The notes below the pieces were generated by a model. It was not told where the DNA came from and ran no database searches. It saw nothing but the letters and a program-made list of their open reading frames with translations. A DNA stretch of 64,000 bases, taken from Sphingomonas folli. GTDB taxonomy: Bacteria; Pseudomonadota; Alphaproteobacteria; Sphingomonadales; Sphingomonadaceae. The stretch is from NCBI RefSeq assembly GCF_019429525.1, contig NZ_JAHXZL010000001.1, positions 1-64,000 of the forward strand. The letters run 5' to 3'. Made by a program: the position numbers and the translations under genes. This document shows, in pieces, positions 17,061 to 25,553 of this stretch; position 1 is the stretch's first letter, and each line of letters begins with the position of its first letter.

Positions 17061-18172
17061 GCCGCCCTGCCGAGGGACAGGTGCGTTCGCATCCGCTCGA
17101 TAAGCCGCTTCTGGTCGGCGCAGAACACACTGGGGTTATCAAGCCCGTTGGCGGCGCTCCAACGATGCGCCGGCATTCCACCACCGCAGATCGTGAGATC
17201 CGGACAGGAGAGGCATGTGGGTGAGGATGGCCGCTGCTCGCGATGGTACGTCTCGAAGGAGGATGACGTGACCAGATCGACGATATCGTCGTGCACACTC
17301 CATGCTCCGTCGAACCTGTCCGTTCCGCCTGCCGACTTGAGCGTGTCGTTCTTGGTGATGGAACCGTCGGTCTCGACCACGAGGATGCCGTACTCGTCGT
17401 CTCCAACGCCCTCCTTCACTGCGCGCCCTCCGAGAATCAGCCTCAGCATGTCATCGAGAAGACGAATGCGGATCGGTGAGGCATCGACGAGGTAGGTGTC
17501 GAGGAGCCGCACCATCCAATCGCCATACTCCGTCGAGAGGATGCTCGACTTGCCGACGGGAAGGACGTCGTGATTGCCGTCGCGGTATAGGAAGTCGACG
17601 CTGGCGGTGCCGGTGGTCTTGAAGAAGGCGTAGACGTCTCTTGGGTCGACGTTCAGATCGATCACGCAGAGAAGGCCCGTCAGGAGCGAGTCACCCTTGG
17701 GGTGCGACAGTACACGTGCGATGGCCGCCATCACGGCGTGATGCGAAGCCCGCCCTCGCCGATCCAGGCGGTGCCGATCGTGGATCGATGCTGGACCGTC
17801 GAGACTGATGCTGATGCCGACATCGTGACGGGCGCAGATGTCGATCACGGCGTCGGTCAGCAGCAGGCCATTGGTCTGCACGTGGAGACCCACGGGCGAG
17901 GGGAGCTCGCGCCTTAGATCGGCACAGATCTCCTCGAAGCGCCGGGCACCGATGAGGAGCGGTTCACCTCCATGGAACACGATGCTGAGCGGGCGCCCCT
18001 GGCTCGAAACTAGCCGCGCGAGGTTGCGCCCGAGAGCCTGTACCGTGTCACGCGAGATCAGTTTAGGCTGCAGCTTCCAGGCATCATCGCCCATGCGGTA
18101 GACGTAGCAGTAGTCGCAATCCAGATTGCAGCGGCTCGCCAGCTTCACGAGGACGGTGTCGATCGAGATCAT
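17057..18172 (-). CDS. yhhB: Cyclophane-forming radical SAM peptide maturase, YhhB-like
   Basis: A 371-residue radical SAM enzyme. The [4Fe-4S] motif is C15NLDC19DYC22, followed by HGGEPLLIG, LHVQTNGLLL and ISISLDGPASIHDRHR. A Cys-rich C-terminal region (CLSCPDLTICGGGMPAHRW, then FCADQ) is typical of the auxiliary-cluster domain in peptide maturases of the triceptide group. The gene starts 20 bp after the stop of a 52-codon precursor gene ending in YNRMHNRHNR. Enzymes of this kind join an aromatic ring carbon of Tyr or His to the side-chain beta or later carbon of the third residue, making three-residue cyclophanes. The predicted substrate has three such triads. Confidence 0.88.
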   Translation of the reverse strand: MISIDTVLVKLASRCNLDCDYCYVYRMGDDAWKLQPKLISRDTVQALGRNLARLVSSQGRPLSIVFHGGEPLLIGARRFEEICADLRRELPSPVGLHVQTNGLLLTDAVIDICARHDVGISISLDGPASIHDRHRLDRRGRASHHAVMAAIARVLSHPKGDSLLTGLLCVIDLNVDPRDVYAFFKTTGTASVDFLYRDGNHDVLPVGKSSILSTEYGDWMVRLLDTYLVDASPIRIRLLDDMLRLILGGRAVKEGVGDDEYGILVVETDGSITKNDTLKSAGGTDRFDGAWSVHDDIVDLVTSSSFETYHREQRPSSPTCLSCPDLTICGGGMPAHRWSAANGLDNPSVFCADQKRLIERMRTHLSLGRAA

Positions 18173-18192
18173 GCCGCACCCAATCGCGTGAT

Positions 18193-18351
18193 CTAGCGAT
18201 TATGCCGGTTGTGCATCCGGTTGTACGCAGTCGGCGCTCCTGTCGCGCCATTCCTCACCTCCTCGATGAGCCGCGAAAGGACGGCGCTGTCGACCTCCAA
18301 ACGCTCCCCTTCGTATCCGGCACGCTCGCTGACTGCCTCTCTGGTGTCCAA
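18193..18351 (-). CDS. yhhA: RiPP precursor peptide, YhhA-like, core YNR-HNR-HNR
   Basis: A short frame of 52 codons, starting at TTG 18351 and ending with TAG 18193-18195. It is bounded upstream by an in-frame TAG, so the start must lie in this stretch. GTGGAG lies about 8 bases before the TTG, a good ribosome site; a second in-frame TTG is at 18300. The leader is acidic and helical (ERLEVDSAVLSRLIEEVRNG), and the C-terminus is TAYNRMHNRHNR: one Tyr-Asn-Arg and two His-Asn-Arg triads, the aromatic-x-Arg motifs used by cyclophane-forming radical SAM enzymes. It ends 20 bp before the radical SAM gene. The match between substrate motif and adjacent enzyme makes the call strong despite the small size and TTG start. 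Confidence 0.85.
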   Translation of the reverse strand: MDTREAVSERAGYEGERLEVDSAVLSRLIEEVRNGATGAPTAYNRMHNRHNR

Positions 18352-18938
18352 CTCGGATCTCCACGTGTTCCTGCAAGCGCTCTAGCACGGATGACGATCC
18401 GCATCCAGCCCGCCCCGCTCGTGAGCAACGGAGCTGAGCCAGGCTCTTGCCGCGGCATGACGGTGGCGTATGGAAATACTGGATGCTCACCTCGATGTTT
18501 AAAGCTAAGATTCAACATCGAGAACGGGCGTTGTCAGCGGGAGATCGAACCAAGTCGCGGCATGTATCGATGCAGATATTCGAAATCTTCGAATTCTGGT
18601 GACGCCGCACTAAGTGCGAACTGAGATGGGTCAACCGGTTTTCTCGACTTTGTGGCCGAACAGGCGGCTCTCGGTCGCTGGGCGAGGCGGACCGTCGCTC
18701 GCGCTTGCCGGACCACGACTGGCATTGACCTGGAAAGGGTGCCCGCCTGTCAGTCATTCGCGTCCAGCCGCCGGCGTACGGCTTGTAGAAGCGCCCAATC
18801 ATGGTCGGGGTGGCGGAGTCGCGGGCTCGTCGACCTCGTGGTCGGGGCCGCAGCCGCGTGCGCAGCCGCGGTCTCGAGGGATGCTCGGGTAAACGCGACG
18901 GCTGCCGATGTTCCCGTGATCCTTCGATCGGAGTATGA
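18352..18938. other. Intergenic region upstream of the cyclophane operon
   Basis: About 590 bp with no supported gene between the ATP-grasp gene and the precursor gene. It has AT-rich patches at 18490-18520 and 18570-18600, the latter with a palindrome, so the operon promoter probably lies here. Confidence 0.5.
18579..18593. promoter_or_regulatory. TTCGAA-ATC-TTCGAA repeat, candidate operator of the cyclophane operon
   Basis: Two copies of the palindrome TTCGAA separated by ATC, so the hexamer occurs both as direct and inverted repeat, inside an AT-rich patch about 230 bp upstream of the precursor start. It could be a regulator-binding site. No regulator gene is adjacent, so this is tentative. 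Confidence 0.3.
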
Positions 18939-19940
18939 TCACGAGTCCCCCCGTTGATGCAGGCACTCGGCTATCGCGCGCGATATGCGCAACGGCGTCT
19001 TCGCTTCGAGCCAGCCGTACTGACCATTGGGATTGATCTCCAGGAAGACGTAGTTGCCCCCTTCGTCGACGATGAGGTCGATGGCGCTGTAGCGAAGGCC
19101 GTAGGACCGGCTCAGCCTTCGACAGCGATCCGCGACGACCTCGGGTAGTTTGCACTCCTGATGAGGAAGCTCAAGTGCGTCCCCTCGGCGCCAGTCCACG
19201 CGCGAACGCTCCTCGACTTGCGAGTCGATCTCCGCCGCGAAGATGCGGTCCTCCACCAGCGTCACGCGGAGTTCGTGGCTCTTCGGTACGTATCGTTGGA
19301 AGAGGGCTGGACCGGCCTCCAGGCGCTCTATGAGGATATCTGCGATTTCATCGTCGACGATCGTCGTGAAGAGTTCTCCAACCACGCTGCCGGGGTCCCA
19401 GCTCCCCGCACGCTCATAGAGCGCTGGCTCGCCGATCGACTTGACGATCACGTTGCCCTCGGCCCTGGTCGAGCGGAAGAAGGTGCGGGCGAGCTCCCGG
19501 GAGTTGGTGAAGAGCGAGTCTGGAATGGTGAACCCAAGCCGTCTTGCCCGGCGGAGTTGTTCGAGTTTGTTGGATGCTGCCCGCATGTTCTCGAGCGGAC
19601 TGATCCAGTAGGCGTCGCGGAGGGCCTCGTACAACCCGGCCAGGCCGGCGACTGCCTCGTGATAGACGTACTCGCGTTCGTGCACGCCGACCTTGTGGTG
19701 GAAGCGGGGTCGTCGGGGCTTCCGGTACCAGACCGCTTCGATGCGCGACGCGTCCGTCAAGCTGCCGTCCTCGAGTTCCAGTTCACAGGTCTCGGTGGCG
19801 GACGTGACGGATTGCCGCAGCGTGGTTCTGCTGGGGAAATCTCCCGCATTGAACAGACCGAATCGCGCTCCGAGCTCCTCGAGCTCGAGCATCACATGGT
19901 AGATCTGCTGGTCCGCGCGATCGCTGACGATCAGTATCAC
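18939..19940 (-). CDS. MvdD-like ATP-grasp peptide ligase
   Basis: From GTG 19940, preceded by TAGGTGG, the product is 333 residues, the normal size for MvdC/MvdD-type ATP-grasp peptide maturases. Visible motifs are the N-terminal VILIVSDRADQQIYHVMLEL, VWYRKPRRPR, SPLENMRAASNKLEQLRRARRLGF, GNVIVKSIGEPALY and FQRYVPKSHELRVTLVEDRIFAAEID. The metal-binding end DLIVDEGGNYVFLEINPNGQYGWLE carries Glu and Asn ligands. Such enzymes make omega-ester or omega-amide side-chain links in graspetides. The gene follows an unknown 189-residue protein by 8 bp and points toward the cyclophane operon. Its substrate is not obvious, so it may act on that upstream protein or on the cyclophane precursor. Confidence 0.83.
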   Translation of the reverse strand: MILIVSDRADQQIYHVMLELEELGARFGLFNAGDFPSRTTLRQSVTSATETCELELEDGSLTDASRIEAVWYRKPRRPRFHHKVGVHEREYVYHEAVAGLAGLYEALRDAYWISPLENMRAASNKLEQLRRARRLGFTIPDSLFTNSRELARTFFRSTRAEGNVIVKSIGEPALYERAGSWDPGSVVGELFTTIVDDEIADILIERLEAGPALFQRYVPKSHELRVTLVEDRIFAAEIDSQVEERSRVDWRRGDALELPHQECKLPEVVADRCRRLSRSYGLRYSAIDLIVDEGGNYVFLEINPNGQYGWLEAKTPLRISRAIAECLHQRGDS

Positions 19941-19948
19941 GCGCCCAC

Positions 19949-20518
19949 CTAGGCGGGGAGGGTTTCGAGAGGGTCGCAGTCCGCCCCATCGGGATCGAGG
20001 CTGACCCAGAAGACGCCGCACCATGTGTAGGACTGCCGGAGCGTGCCGCAACGCGTCGCCGCGATCTCGGCGGGCGCCTTGCCCGGTTGCGCCCGCAGGC
20101 TTCGTGTCCTCTCCAACTGCAGGGCTGCTGGACTGGCCTCGTCCGCGCTCGTGATCGGCTTGGCGATCCTGGAGGCGAGCAGTCCGCCGATCGTACCTCC
20201 TGTCAGGTCGGCGATCTCGGCACCTAGGTGGACAGGTCGGTGGACGACTTCGATCAGCTCGCTCGCGAGCGGAATGTCATAGGCGTGGACAGGCTCGCCG
20301 TCTCGCAAGTAGTCGTCGACAGGGGAGTCCGAGATGACCTCCTCTCTCCTGATGATGAAGGACCGTCCCGAAGGCATCCTGACGTCGGCGTCATGCACCT
20401 TGTAGCCGTAGAACAGGATGACGAGCACGTCCTCACGCTCGTTCAAGGATGACGGTATGCCGTAGAGTGTGATGCGGTCCGTGTCGCTCGCGGTGGTGTT
20501 CGGCTGAGTCGTCGCCAT
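19949..20518 (-). CDS. Unknown protein preceding the ATP-grasp gene; possible precursor or partner
   Basis: A 189-residue protein (start ATG 20518; an ATG at 20530 is also in frame) with no recognised domain. The first half looks folded (RITLYGIPSSLNEREDVLVILF, KVHDADVRMPSGRSF). A Gly/Ala-rich middle (AEIADLTGGTIGGLLASRI) is followed by a charged linker, and the end is SYTWCGVFWVSLDPDGADCDPLET-type. The acidic, Thr/Ser-containing C-terminus next to an ATP-grasp ligase could be a graspetide core, which would make this a large precursor. Alternatively it is a partner or recognition protein. The stop is 8 bp from the ATP-grasp start, so the two are certainly one unit. Confidence 0.6.
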   Translation of the reverse strand: MATTQPNTTASDTDRITLYGIPSSLNEREDVLVILFYGYKVHDADVRMPSGRSFIIRREEVISDSPVDDYLRDGEPVHAYDIPLASELIEVVHRPVHLGAEIADLTGGTIGGLLASRIAKPITSADEASPAALQLERTRSLRAQPGKAPAEIAATRCGTLRQSYTWCGVFWVSLDPDGADCDPLETLPA

Positions 20519-21224
20519 CAAGACCTCCATCGTCGTCTCGCCGCGGGTCGAAGTAGAACCGGTGATCTCCGATCCTGCCGCGTCGGACGTTGGCTAGATG
20601 TCGGATCCGCGTTTCACGGATCTCGCTCGTGCGACCAGTAGTCGGCGGTGTGGAAATACCCGTCGCGTTCGGTTGTGCACGCGAGTCGAGGCATCGTCCG
20701 ACTTGCAGTGGGCATGCGCCCGGCGGCTTCGCGTTGCAAGCGAACTCTTCCTCAGGCGGCGGAACTGTAAGAATTTTGTGGTCTGCTCTGGTCGAGAGCG
20801 AAACCCTTACCCTGTGCTTGCCCTGGATTGGGCGCCACGTGTGTGGTCCAGATCAGCCAGTCATCTCGGTAGCCGGGATCGTTCGCATCGCGGATGTCCT
20901 GCCATGCCGGCCCGGCTCAATCTCGTCTGCGCCGCAGCGCGCTTCCGCGAAGCTCCGCTCTCACAGCCCCGCTGGCGCATGCACTGCCGCTCGCGATGCG
21001 GGTCGCGAAGACCCGCAGCGTACCTGCCTGCGACACCGATCTGACTTCAGTCGGTTGTGACTTCCCCTGTGGGTCGCTTCCGGTCACCTGCTTCGCGAGT
21101 GCTCGGCACCATCCGAGAGCCTCGCGGGGCGGGCGATGCCGGGCCGATTGACGCACGACGGGCTTCGACTAGCATGACGTGACTACCGGGATGCAGGACA
21201 GACCGGAGAACGACAAGGGGGGGG
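20519..21224. other. Divergent promoter region between ATP-grasp unit and TonB receptor
   Basis: About 700 bp. Possible frames in it are Arg/Ser-rich and lack coding character. Promoters for the leftward peptide genes and the rightward receptor must lie here, but no clear consensus boxes were identified. Confidence 0.45.
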
Positions 21225-23633
21225 ATGATGACCAAGGTGCTGGTCGGTGGGCGATCACGTCTGCTTCTCGCGGCGGCGAGCCTGATGCCCGCGACGACTT
21301 CCGCTGCCCAGACTGCGCCGGAACAGGTTGCTCAGGCGAGCGGTTCCGCGGACGCCCGGGACGACATCATCGTCACCGCCACCAAGCGTGCGACGTCGAT
21401 CAAGGACGTGCCGTTCTCGATCAACGCGCAGACGGAGGACGACATCGCGCGCGCCAACGCGGGCACGCTCGAGGATCTGTCGCGCAACGTGGCCGGCCTG
21501 ACGATCCAGAACCTCGGTCCGGGTCAGAGTCAGGTCGCTGTGCGCGGCGTGTCGGCCGGTCAGATCGCGCGCGACCAGCCGGGTGTGAAGGAGCAGGTGG
21601 GGATCTACCTCGACGAGACGGTGGTCTCGTTGTCGCTCTTCACCCCCGACCTCGACCTCTTCGATCTGAACCGGGTGGAGACGCTGCGGGGACCGCAGGG
21701 CACGCTGTTCGGCTCGGGTTCGGTAGGTGGCACGATCCGCTACATCACCAACCAGCCGACCACCGAACGCATCGAGGGTCGGGTCGAAGCCAACGTCAAC
21801 ATGGTGGCCGAGGACGATGTCGGTGGGCACATCAAGGGCGCGATCAACCTCCCGCTCGGCAGCTCGGCCGCGCTGCGTGCGGTGGGATACTTCACGCGCT
21901 ACGCGGGCTTCATCGATGCGCTGCGCGAGGGGGGTGGGCGAGACGACAACGTCAACACCGGCAAGCGCTACGGCGGCCGGGTGTCATTGCTGCTCCAGCC
22001 TGCCCCGAACGTCTCCATCACGCCGCGGGTGCTCTATCAGAAGATCGAGACCGACGGCTTCAATCGGGAGGACGTCTACAACATCTTCGCCAACCGCTTC
22101 ACGACTGTCAGGCCGCAGGTTGAGCTCGGGAAGCGGGAGCAGTACCTGCTGCGCGACGAGGCGTTCCGTGACGAGATCCTGATCGCCGATGCCAATGTCG
22201 CGGCGACGCTCGGCCCCGTCGATTTCACGTCGATCACCAGCTTCACGAACCGGGACATCCTTGTCAGCCGCGACGCGAGCGCCCTGACCGGAAGCGTATC
22301 GGCTGATCTCGGCTTTCCGGATGCCGGCGTGCTGCTGCCTGCCAACCTTCGCGACACCACCAAGGTAAACCAGTTCACACAGGAACTGCGTTTCGCCTCC
22401 AATGGCGATGGTCCCTTCCAGTGGCTCTTCGGCGGCTTCTACGCCCATACGGACCGCAAGTACGAGCAGACGCTCCCGACGCCGGGCTACGACGCCTTCA
22501 CCGACGCCACGCTCGGCGCGGGCAGGTCGACGGCGGTTCGGAACGGCTTCGAGCCGGACTCCCCCTACAATGCGGCGATCCCCTACACTCTGAAGCAGCT
22601 CGCGATCTTCTCCGAGCTGAACTACGACCTCTCGGAACGGCTGACCGCGACCGCAGGCCTGCGCTACTACGCCTTCAACGAGGAGCGGACCTTCCGATCC
22701 GGCGGCCTCTTCACCAATCTCGACGACAATCGCGATCGTACCGCATCGGAGGGCTTCAATCCGCGCTTCCTCCTCAAATACGAGCTGTCGGAGGCGATCA
22801 CGCTCAACGCGCAGGCAGCGAAGGGCTTCCGACTGGGTGGTGTCAACGACCCGCTGAACCTCCCGTTATGCCGGCCGGGGGATGCAGCGACGTTCGGTGG
22901 CTTTCCACGGTACGACGATGAGAGTCTGTGGAACTACGAGGGTGGCATCAAGGTGCAGGCTGGTGCGCTACGCTTCAATGCCGCCGGCTTCTACACCGAC
23001 ATCAGCAATCTCCAGGTGACCGCCGACGCCGGCAGCTGTTCATCGCGAGTGGTCTTCAATGTGGAGAAGGCACATACCGTCGGTGCCGAGTTCGAGCTTG
23101 CTGCGACGCCGATGGTCGGGTTCGACCTGTCCTTGTCGGGAAGCGTGGTGCAGGCGAAGTTCGACTCCACGCTGGCGCGACCGGACGGCAGCGTGATCGA
23201 GGGCATAAGGGACGGCAATCGGCTGCCTTCCGTACCCAGGTTCCAGATGGCAGGCTCGGCCACCTACACCTTCGCCGTGGGGCCGGAGAGCGACGCCTTC
23301 CTCACCGCCGCGTTCCAGCACGTCGGCAGCCGCTTCACTCAGCCGGGAGATCAGGAGGGCAATCCGCGCACCTTCGTTCCCGGTTTCACATTCGGCGGTG
23401 CGCCTGCCACCGCGGCCAACGTGCTCGATCTCGAACTGCCGAGCTACGAGCTCGTCAACCTGAGCGCCGGCCTCAACCTGCCTGGTCGCCTGGAACTCTC
23501 CGTCTACGTCAACAACCTGCTCGACGAGAACGCCAGGCTCGCCTTCGATCGTGAGCGCGGCGGCCGCGCACGCCTCGGCTTCAGCGTCATACAACCGCGT
23601 ACGATCGGGCTGACGGCGCGCAAGTCGTTCTAG
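21225..23633 (+). CDS. TonB-dependent outer-membrane receptor
   Basis: An 802-residue receptor of normal length. A signal peptide (LLLAAASLMPATTSAAQ) is followed by a TonB-box-like DDIIVTATKR. A plug domain shows LEDLSRNVAGLTIQNLGPGQ and VETLRGPQGTLFGSGSVGGTIRYIT. The 22-stranded barrel ends in QPRTIGLTARKSF with a terminal Phe. The start lies just after a GGGGGGG purine run; ATG 21228 would serve equally. Receptors of this kind import siderophores, glycans or peptides across the outer membrane. Lying next to a RiPP cluster and divergent from it, it may take up a ribosomal peptide or its metal complex, but the substrate cannot be read from the sequence. Confidence 0.9.
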   Translation: MMTKVLVGGRSRLLLAAASLMPATTSAAQTAPEQVAQASGSADARDDIIVTATKRATSIKDVPFSINAQTEDDIARANAGTLEDLSRNVAGLTIQNLGPGQSQVAVRGVSAGQIARDQPGVKEQVGIYLDETVVSLSLFTPDLDLFDLNRVETLRGPQGTLFGSGSVGGTIRYITNQPTTERIEGRVEANVNMVAEDDVGGHIKGAINLPLGSSAALRAVGYFTRYAGFIDALREGGGRDDNVNTGKRYGGRVSLLLQPAPNVSITPRVLYQKIETDGFNREDVYNIFANRFTTVRPQVELGKREQYLLRDEAFRDEILIADANVAATLGPVDFTSITSFTNRDILVSRDASALTGSVSADLGFPDAGVLLPANLRDTTKVNQFTQELRFASNGDGPFQWLFGGFYAHTDRKYEQTLPTPGYDAFTDATLGAGRSTAVRNGFEPDSPYNAAIPYTLKQLAIFSELNYDLSERLTATAGLRYYAFNEERTFRSGGLFTNLDDNRDRTASEGFNPRFLLKYELSEAITLNAQAAKGFRLGGVNDPLNLPLCRPGDAATFGGFPRYDDESLWNYEGGIKVQAGALRFNAAGFYTDISNLQVTADAGSCSSRVVFNVEKAHTVGAEFELAATPMVGFDLSLSGSVVQAKFDSTLARPDGSVIEGIRDGNRLPSVPRFQMAGSATYTFAVGPESDAFLTAAFQHVGSRFTQPGDQEGNPRTFVPGFTFGGAPATAANVLDLELPSYELVNLSAGLNLPGRLELSVYVNNLLDENARLAFDRERGGRARLGFSVIQPRTIGLTARKSF

Positions 23634-23687
23634 CGACGATTCCTTAAATGGCGTCGCCGCAGCGCGGGGGGTAGTAGGGCATTCGGA

Positions 23688-24212
23688 ATGCAGCCTTTCG
23701 AGATCGTCGAGTATAGAGGGGGACGCGATCCAGAGATCGCGGCCTTCATCCTCGCCATCCAACGCGACGATGTCGGCGTTTACGTCGCCATCGAGGATCA
23801 GCCTGAGCTGCTCGATCTCGCCCATGCCTACGGCCAAGGCGCCTTCTGGCTGGCGGCGGCCGGGGGCGAGATCGTGGGCACCATCGGAATGATGCGCTTC
23901 GGCGAGATCGGCGTCCTCAAGAAGCTCTTCGTCCGGCAGGACCATCGAGGAAGGGGGGGCGTGGCCCATGCCTTGTACGAACGCGCTCTAGCCTGGACCA
24001 TGGCGCAGCATCTGACGGCAATCCTGTTGGACACGCCGGCCGTGGCCACGCGCTCGCACGCCTTCTACGAGCGCATGGGGTTCCACCGTGCAAGCCGGAC
24101 TGACCTGCCCGCCGGTTACGCCTTTCCGGACCGAGACAGCCTCATCTTCAAACAGGAGCTCTGCGGTGCCGTTGCGTCTCACGCGTGTCCGCGAGTTGAC
24201 GGCACGACTTAA
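23688..24212 (+). CDS. GNAT-family N-acetyltransferase
   Basis: A 174-residue GNAT enzyme. The acetyl-CoA-binding region is LKKLFVRQDHRGRGGVAHALYERAL, with the R/Q-x-x-G-x-G/A pattern. It is preceded by GTIGMMRFGEIGV and followed by LLDTPAVATRSHAFYERMGFHR, the usual last strand-helix. It lies 54 bp after the receptor and on the same strand, so it may be co-transcribed and could acetylate a peptide or antibiotic. That role is conjecture, because GNAT substrates vary widely. Confidence 0.8.
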   Translation: MQPFEIVEYRGGRDPEIAAFILAIQRDDVGVYVAIEDQPELLDLAHAYGQGAFWLAAAGGEIVGTIGMMRFGEIGVLKKLFVRQDHRGRGGVAHALYERALAWTMAQHLTAILLDTPAVATRSHAFYERMGFHRASRTDLPAGYAFPDRDSLIFKQELCGAVASHACPRVDGTT

Positions 24213-24302
24213 GCCGCCTGAACGATCTCTCGATCCGGGCGGGGAGCCGCTGACATCGCAGGCGCGCGTCGGGTCTTCTCATCGGCTGCCTGAAAGCGAT
24301 CT

Positions 24303-24602
24303 TCAGATGCCCATGCCCTTTCGCAGTTCCTCGATGTCCTTCTTGCTCCTGATGAACTGCTTGGCGCCGTCGACACTGTTGCAGTTCTGAACGACGACCG
24401 AAGGCCAACTCATCGGCGGCCGCTGAGACCCCTTCCACTTCGCGCACTCGGCGTCGAGCTCGTCGCGAAGGGGGGCGTTCTCGACCAGCTCGGTGACGTT
24501 GTGCAGCGTCATGTTGGAGGACAGTCCCTCGTCGGACGGCGAGTCTGGCGATCCGCAGCTGGAGGCGACGGCGAGTGGGACGAGCACGAGGAGAGTTCGC
24601 AA
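24303..24602 (-). CDS. Small lipoprotein, EexN-like
   Basis: A 99-residue protein with signal sequence MRTLLVLVPLAVASSC and a lipobox ending at Cys16. The mature part reads TELVENAPLRDELDAECAKWKG, then a second Cys in VVQNCNSVDGAKQF. The layout (short lipoprotein, conserved Cys pair, N-x-C-x-N/A pattern) resembles EexN-family entry-exclusion-like lipoproteins common on mobile elements, though the similarity is short. It is convergent with the GNAT gene. Confidence 0.6.
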   Translation of the reverse strand: MRTLLVLVPLAVASSCGSPDSPSDEGLSSNMTLHNVTELVENAPLRDELDAECAKWKGSQRPPMSWPSVVVQNCNSVDGAKQFIRSKKDIEELRKGMGI

Positions 24603-24902
24603 GCTGTTACCTCCCTGGTATGCGGTCGGTTGTAAGGCACCGACGACCGATCATGAACCCTCGTGATGATGGTGAGCACGACCGCCAGTCATCGATGATT
24701 AGGACGCAGGCTGATCCGGGTGTCGCCGTCGGTATGCCGCCGGCGCAACGGGGTCAGCCCGTTCGCTGCATATGGCAGGGTCGTGTCCGTCTGGCGCCCG
24801 CCGAGTGGAAGCTCCGCGATCGACATCCCGCTTTCCTCCTTGACCCTCAAGTAGGTCGAGGGTTCATATGGGCCGTCCGAACCTTCTTCAAGAGCATGAT
24901 TC

Positions 24903-25553
24903 ATGTCGGACGAATGCTGTTCCAGAAAGGGCGATGCGATCGCCGCGCTTGGTCGGAAGGTCGAGCGACGGCGAGAGCTCGTAATCGTCATGGTCATCAA
25001 CCTGGCGATGTTCCTCGCCGAGTTCTGCGCCGGTGTCGTGGCTGGGTCCTCGGCGCTCATGGCGGACTCGGTCGACATGCTCGGCGATGCGGTGGTCTAC
25101 GCACTCAGCCTCTACGCCCTGCATCGCGGCGCCCGCTGGGAGGCCGGCGCGGCAATCGCGAAGGGTGGCATCATACTGATGTTCGGCGTGGCGGTCTCCG
25201 TCCAGATTGTCGACAAGATCGCGAACGGCGTGCCACCTTCCTCCTCGCTGATGCTGGTCTTCGGTGGGATCGCACTGGCCGCCAACCTCGGCTGCCTTGC
25301 TCTGCTGTGGCGGTTCCGTCGGGAGAACGTCAACATGTCTAGCACCTTCGAATGCTCGCGCAACGACGTGGCATCGAACGTCGGCGTGCTGATCGCTGCC
25401 GGACTTGTCGCGTCCTCCGGCGCGGCTTGGCCGGATCTGATGGTGGGCGGTGTCATCGCGCTGGTATTTCTGCGCTCGGCATGGCGAGTGTTGGCCCAGG
25501 CGGTCCCGGCGTGGCGCGCTGCACGGCCTGTTCTGCCTGAAACCTCGTATTGA
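24903..25553 (+). CDS. Cation diffusion facilitator-type transporter, short form
   Basis: A 216-residue membrane protein with about six spans. The metal-site motif of CDF proteins is visible in span 2 (SSALMADSVDMLGDAVVYALSLYAL), and the second Asp motif in FECSRNDVASNVGVLIAAGLV. The long cytoplasmic C-terminal domain of typical CDF exporters (about 300 residues) is absent, as in the short cation-transporter subgroup. It probably exports a divalent cation such as zinc, cobalt or cadmium by proton antiport. The start is set by MSDECCSRKG, with Cys residues that may help bind metal. No co-transcribed neighbour is apparent. Confidence 0.78.
   Translation: MSDECCSRKGDAIAALGRKVERRRELVIVMVINLAMFLAEFCAGVVAGSSALMADSVDMLGDAVVYALSLYALHRGARWEAGAAIAKGGIILMFGVAVSVQIVDKIANGVPPSSSLMLVFGGIALAANLGCLALLWRFRRENVNMSSTFECSRNDVASNVGVLIAAGLVASSGAAWPDLMVGGVIALVFLRSAWRVLAQAVPAWRAARPVLPETSY

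Noticed and set aside
18255..18518. An 87-codon frame overlapping the precursor gene
   Set aside because: No peptide core, no leader features and no family. The overlapping 52-codon frame has the YNR/HNR core and a good ribosome site.
20598..21044. A 148-codon plus-strand frame upstream of the TonB receptor
   Set aside because: Arg/Ser/Cys-rich composition, no ribosome site and no domain; treated as non-coding.
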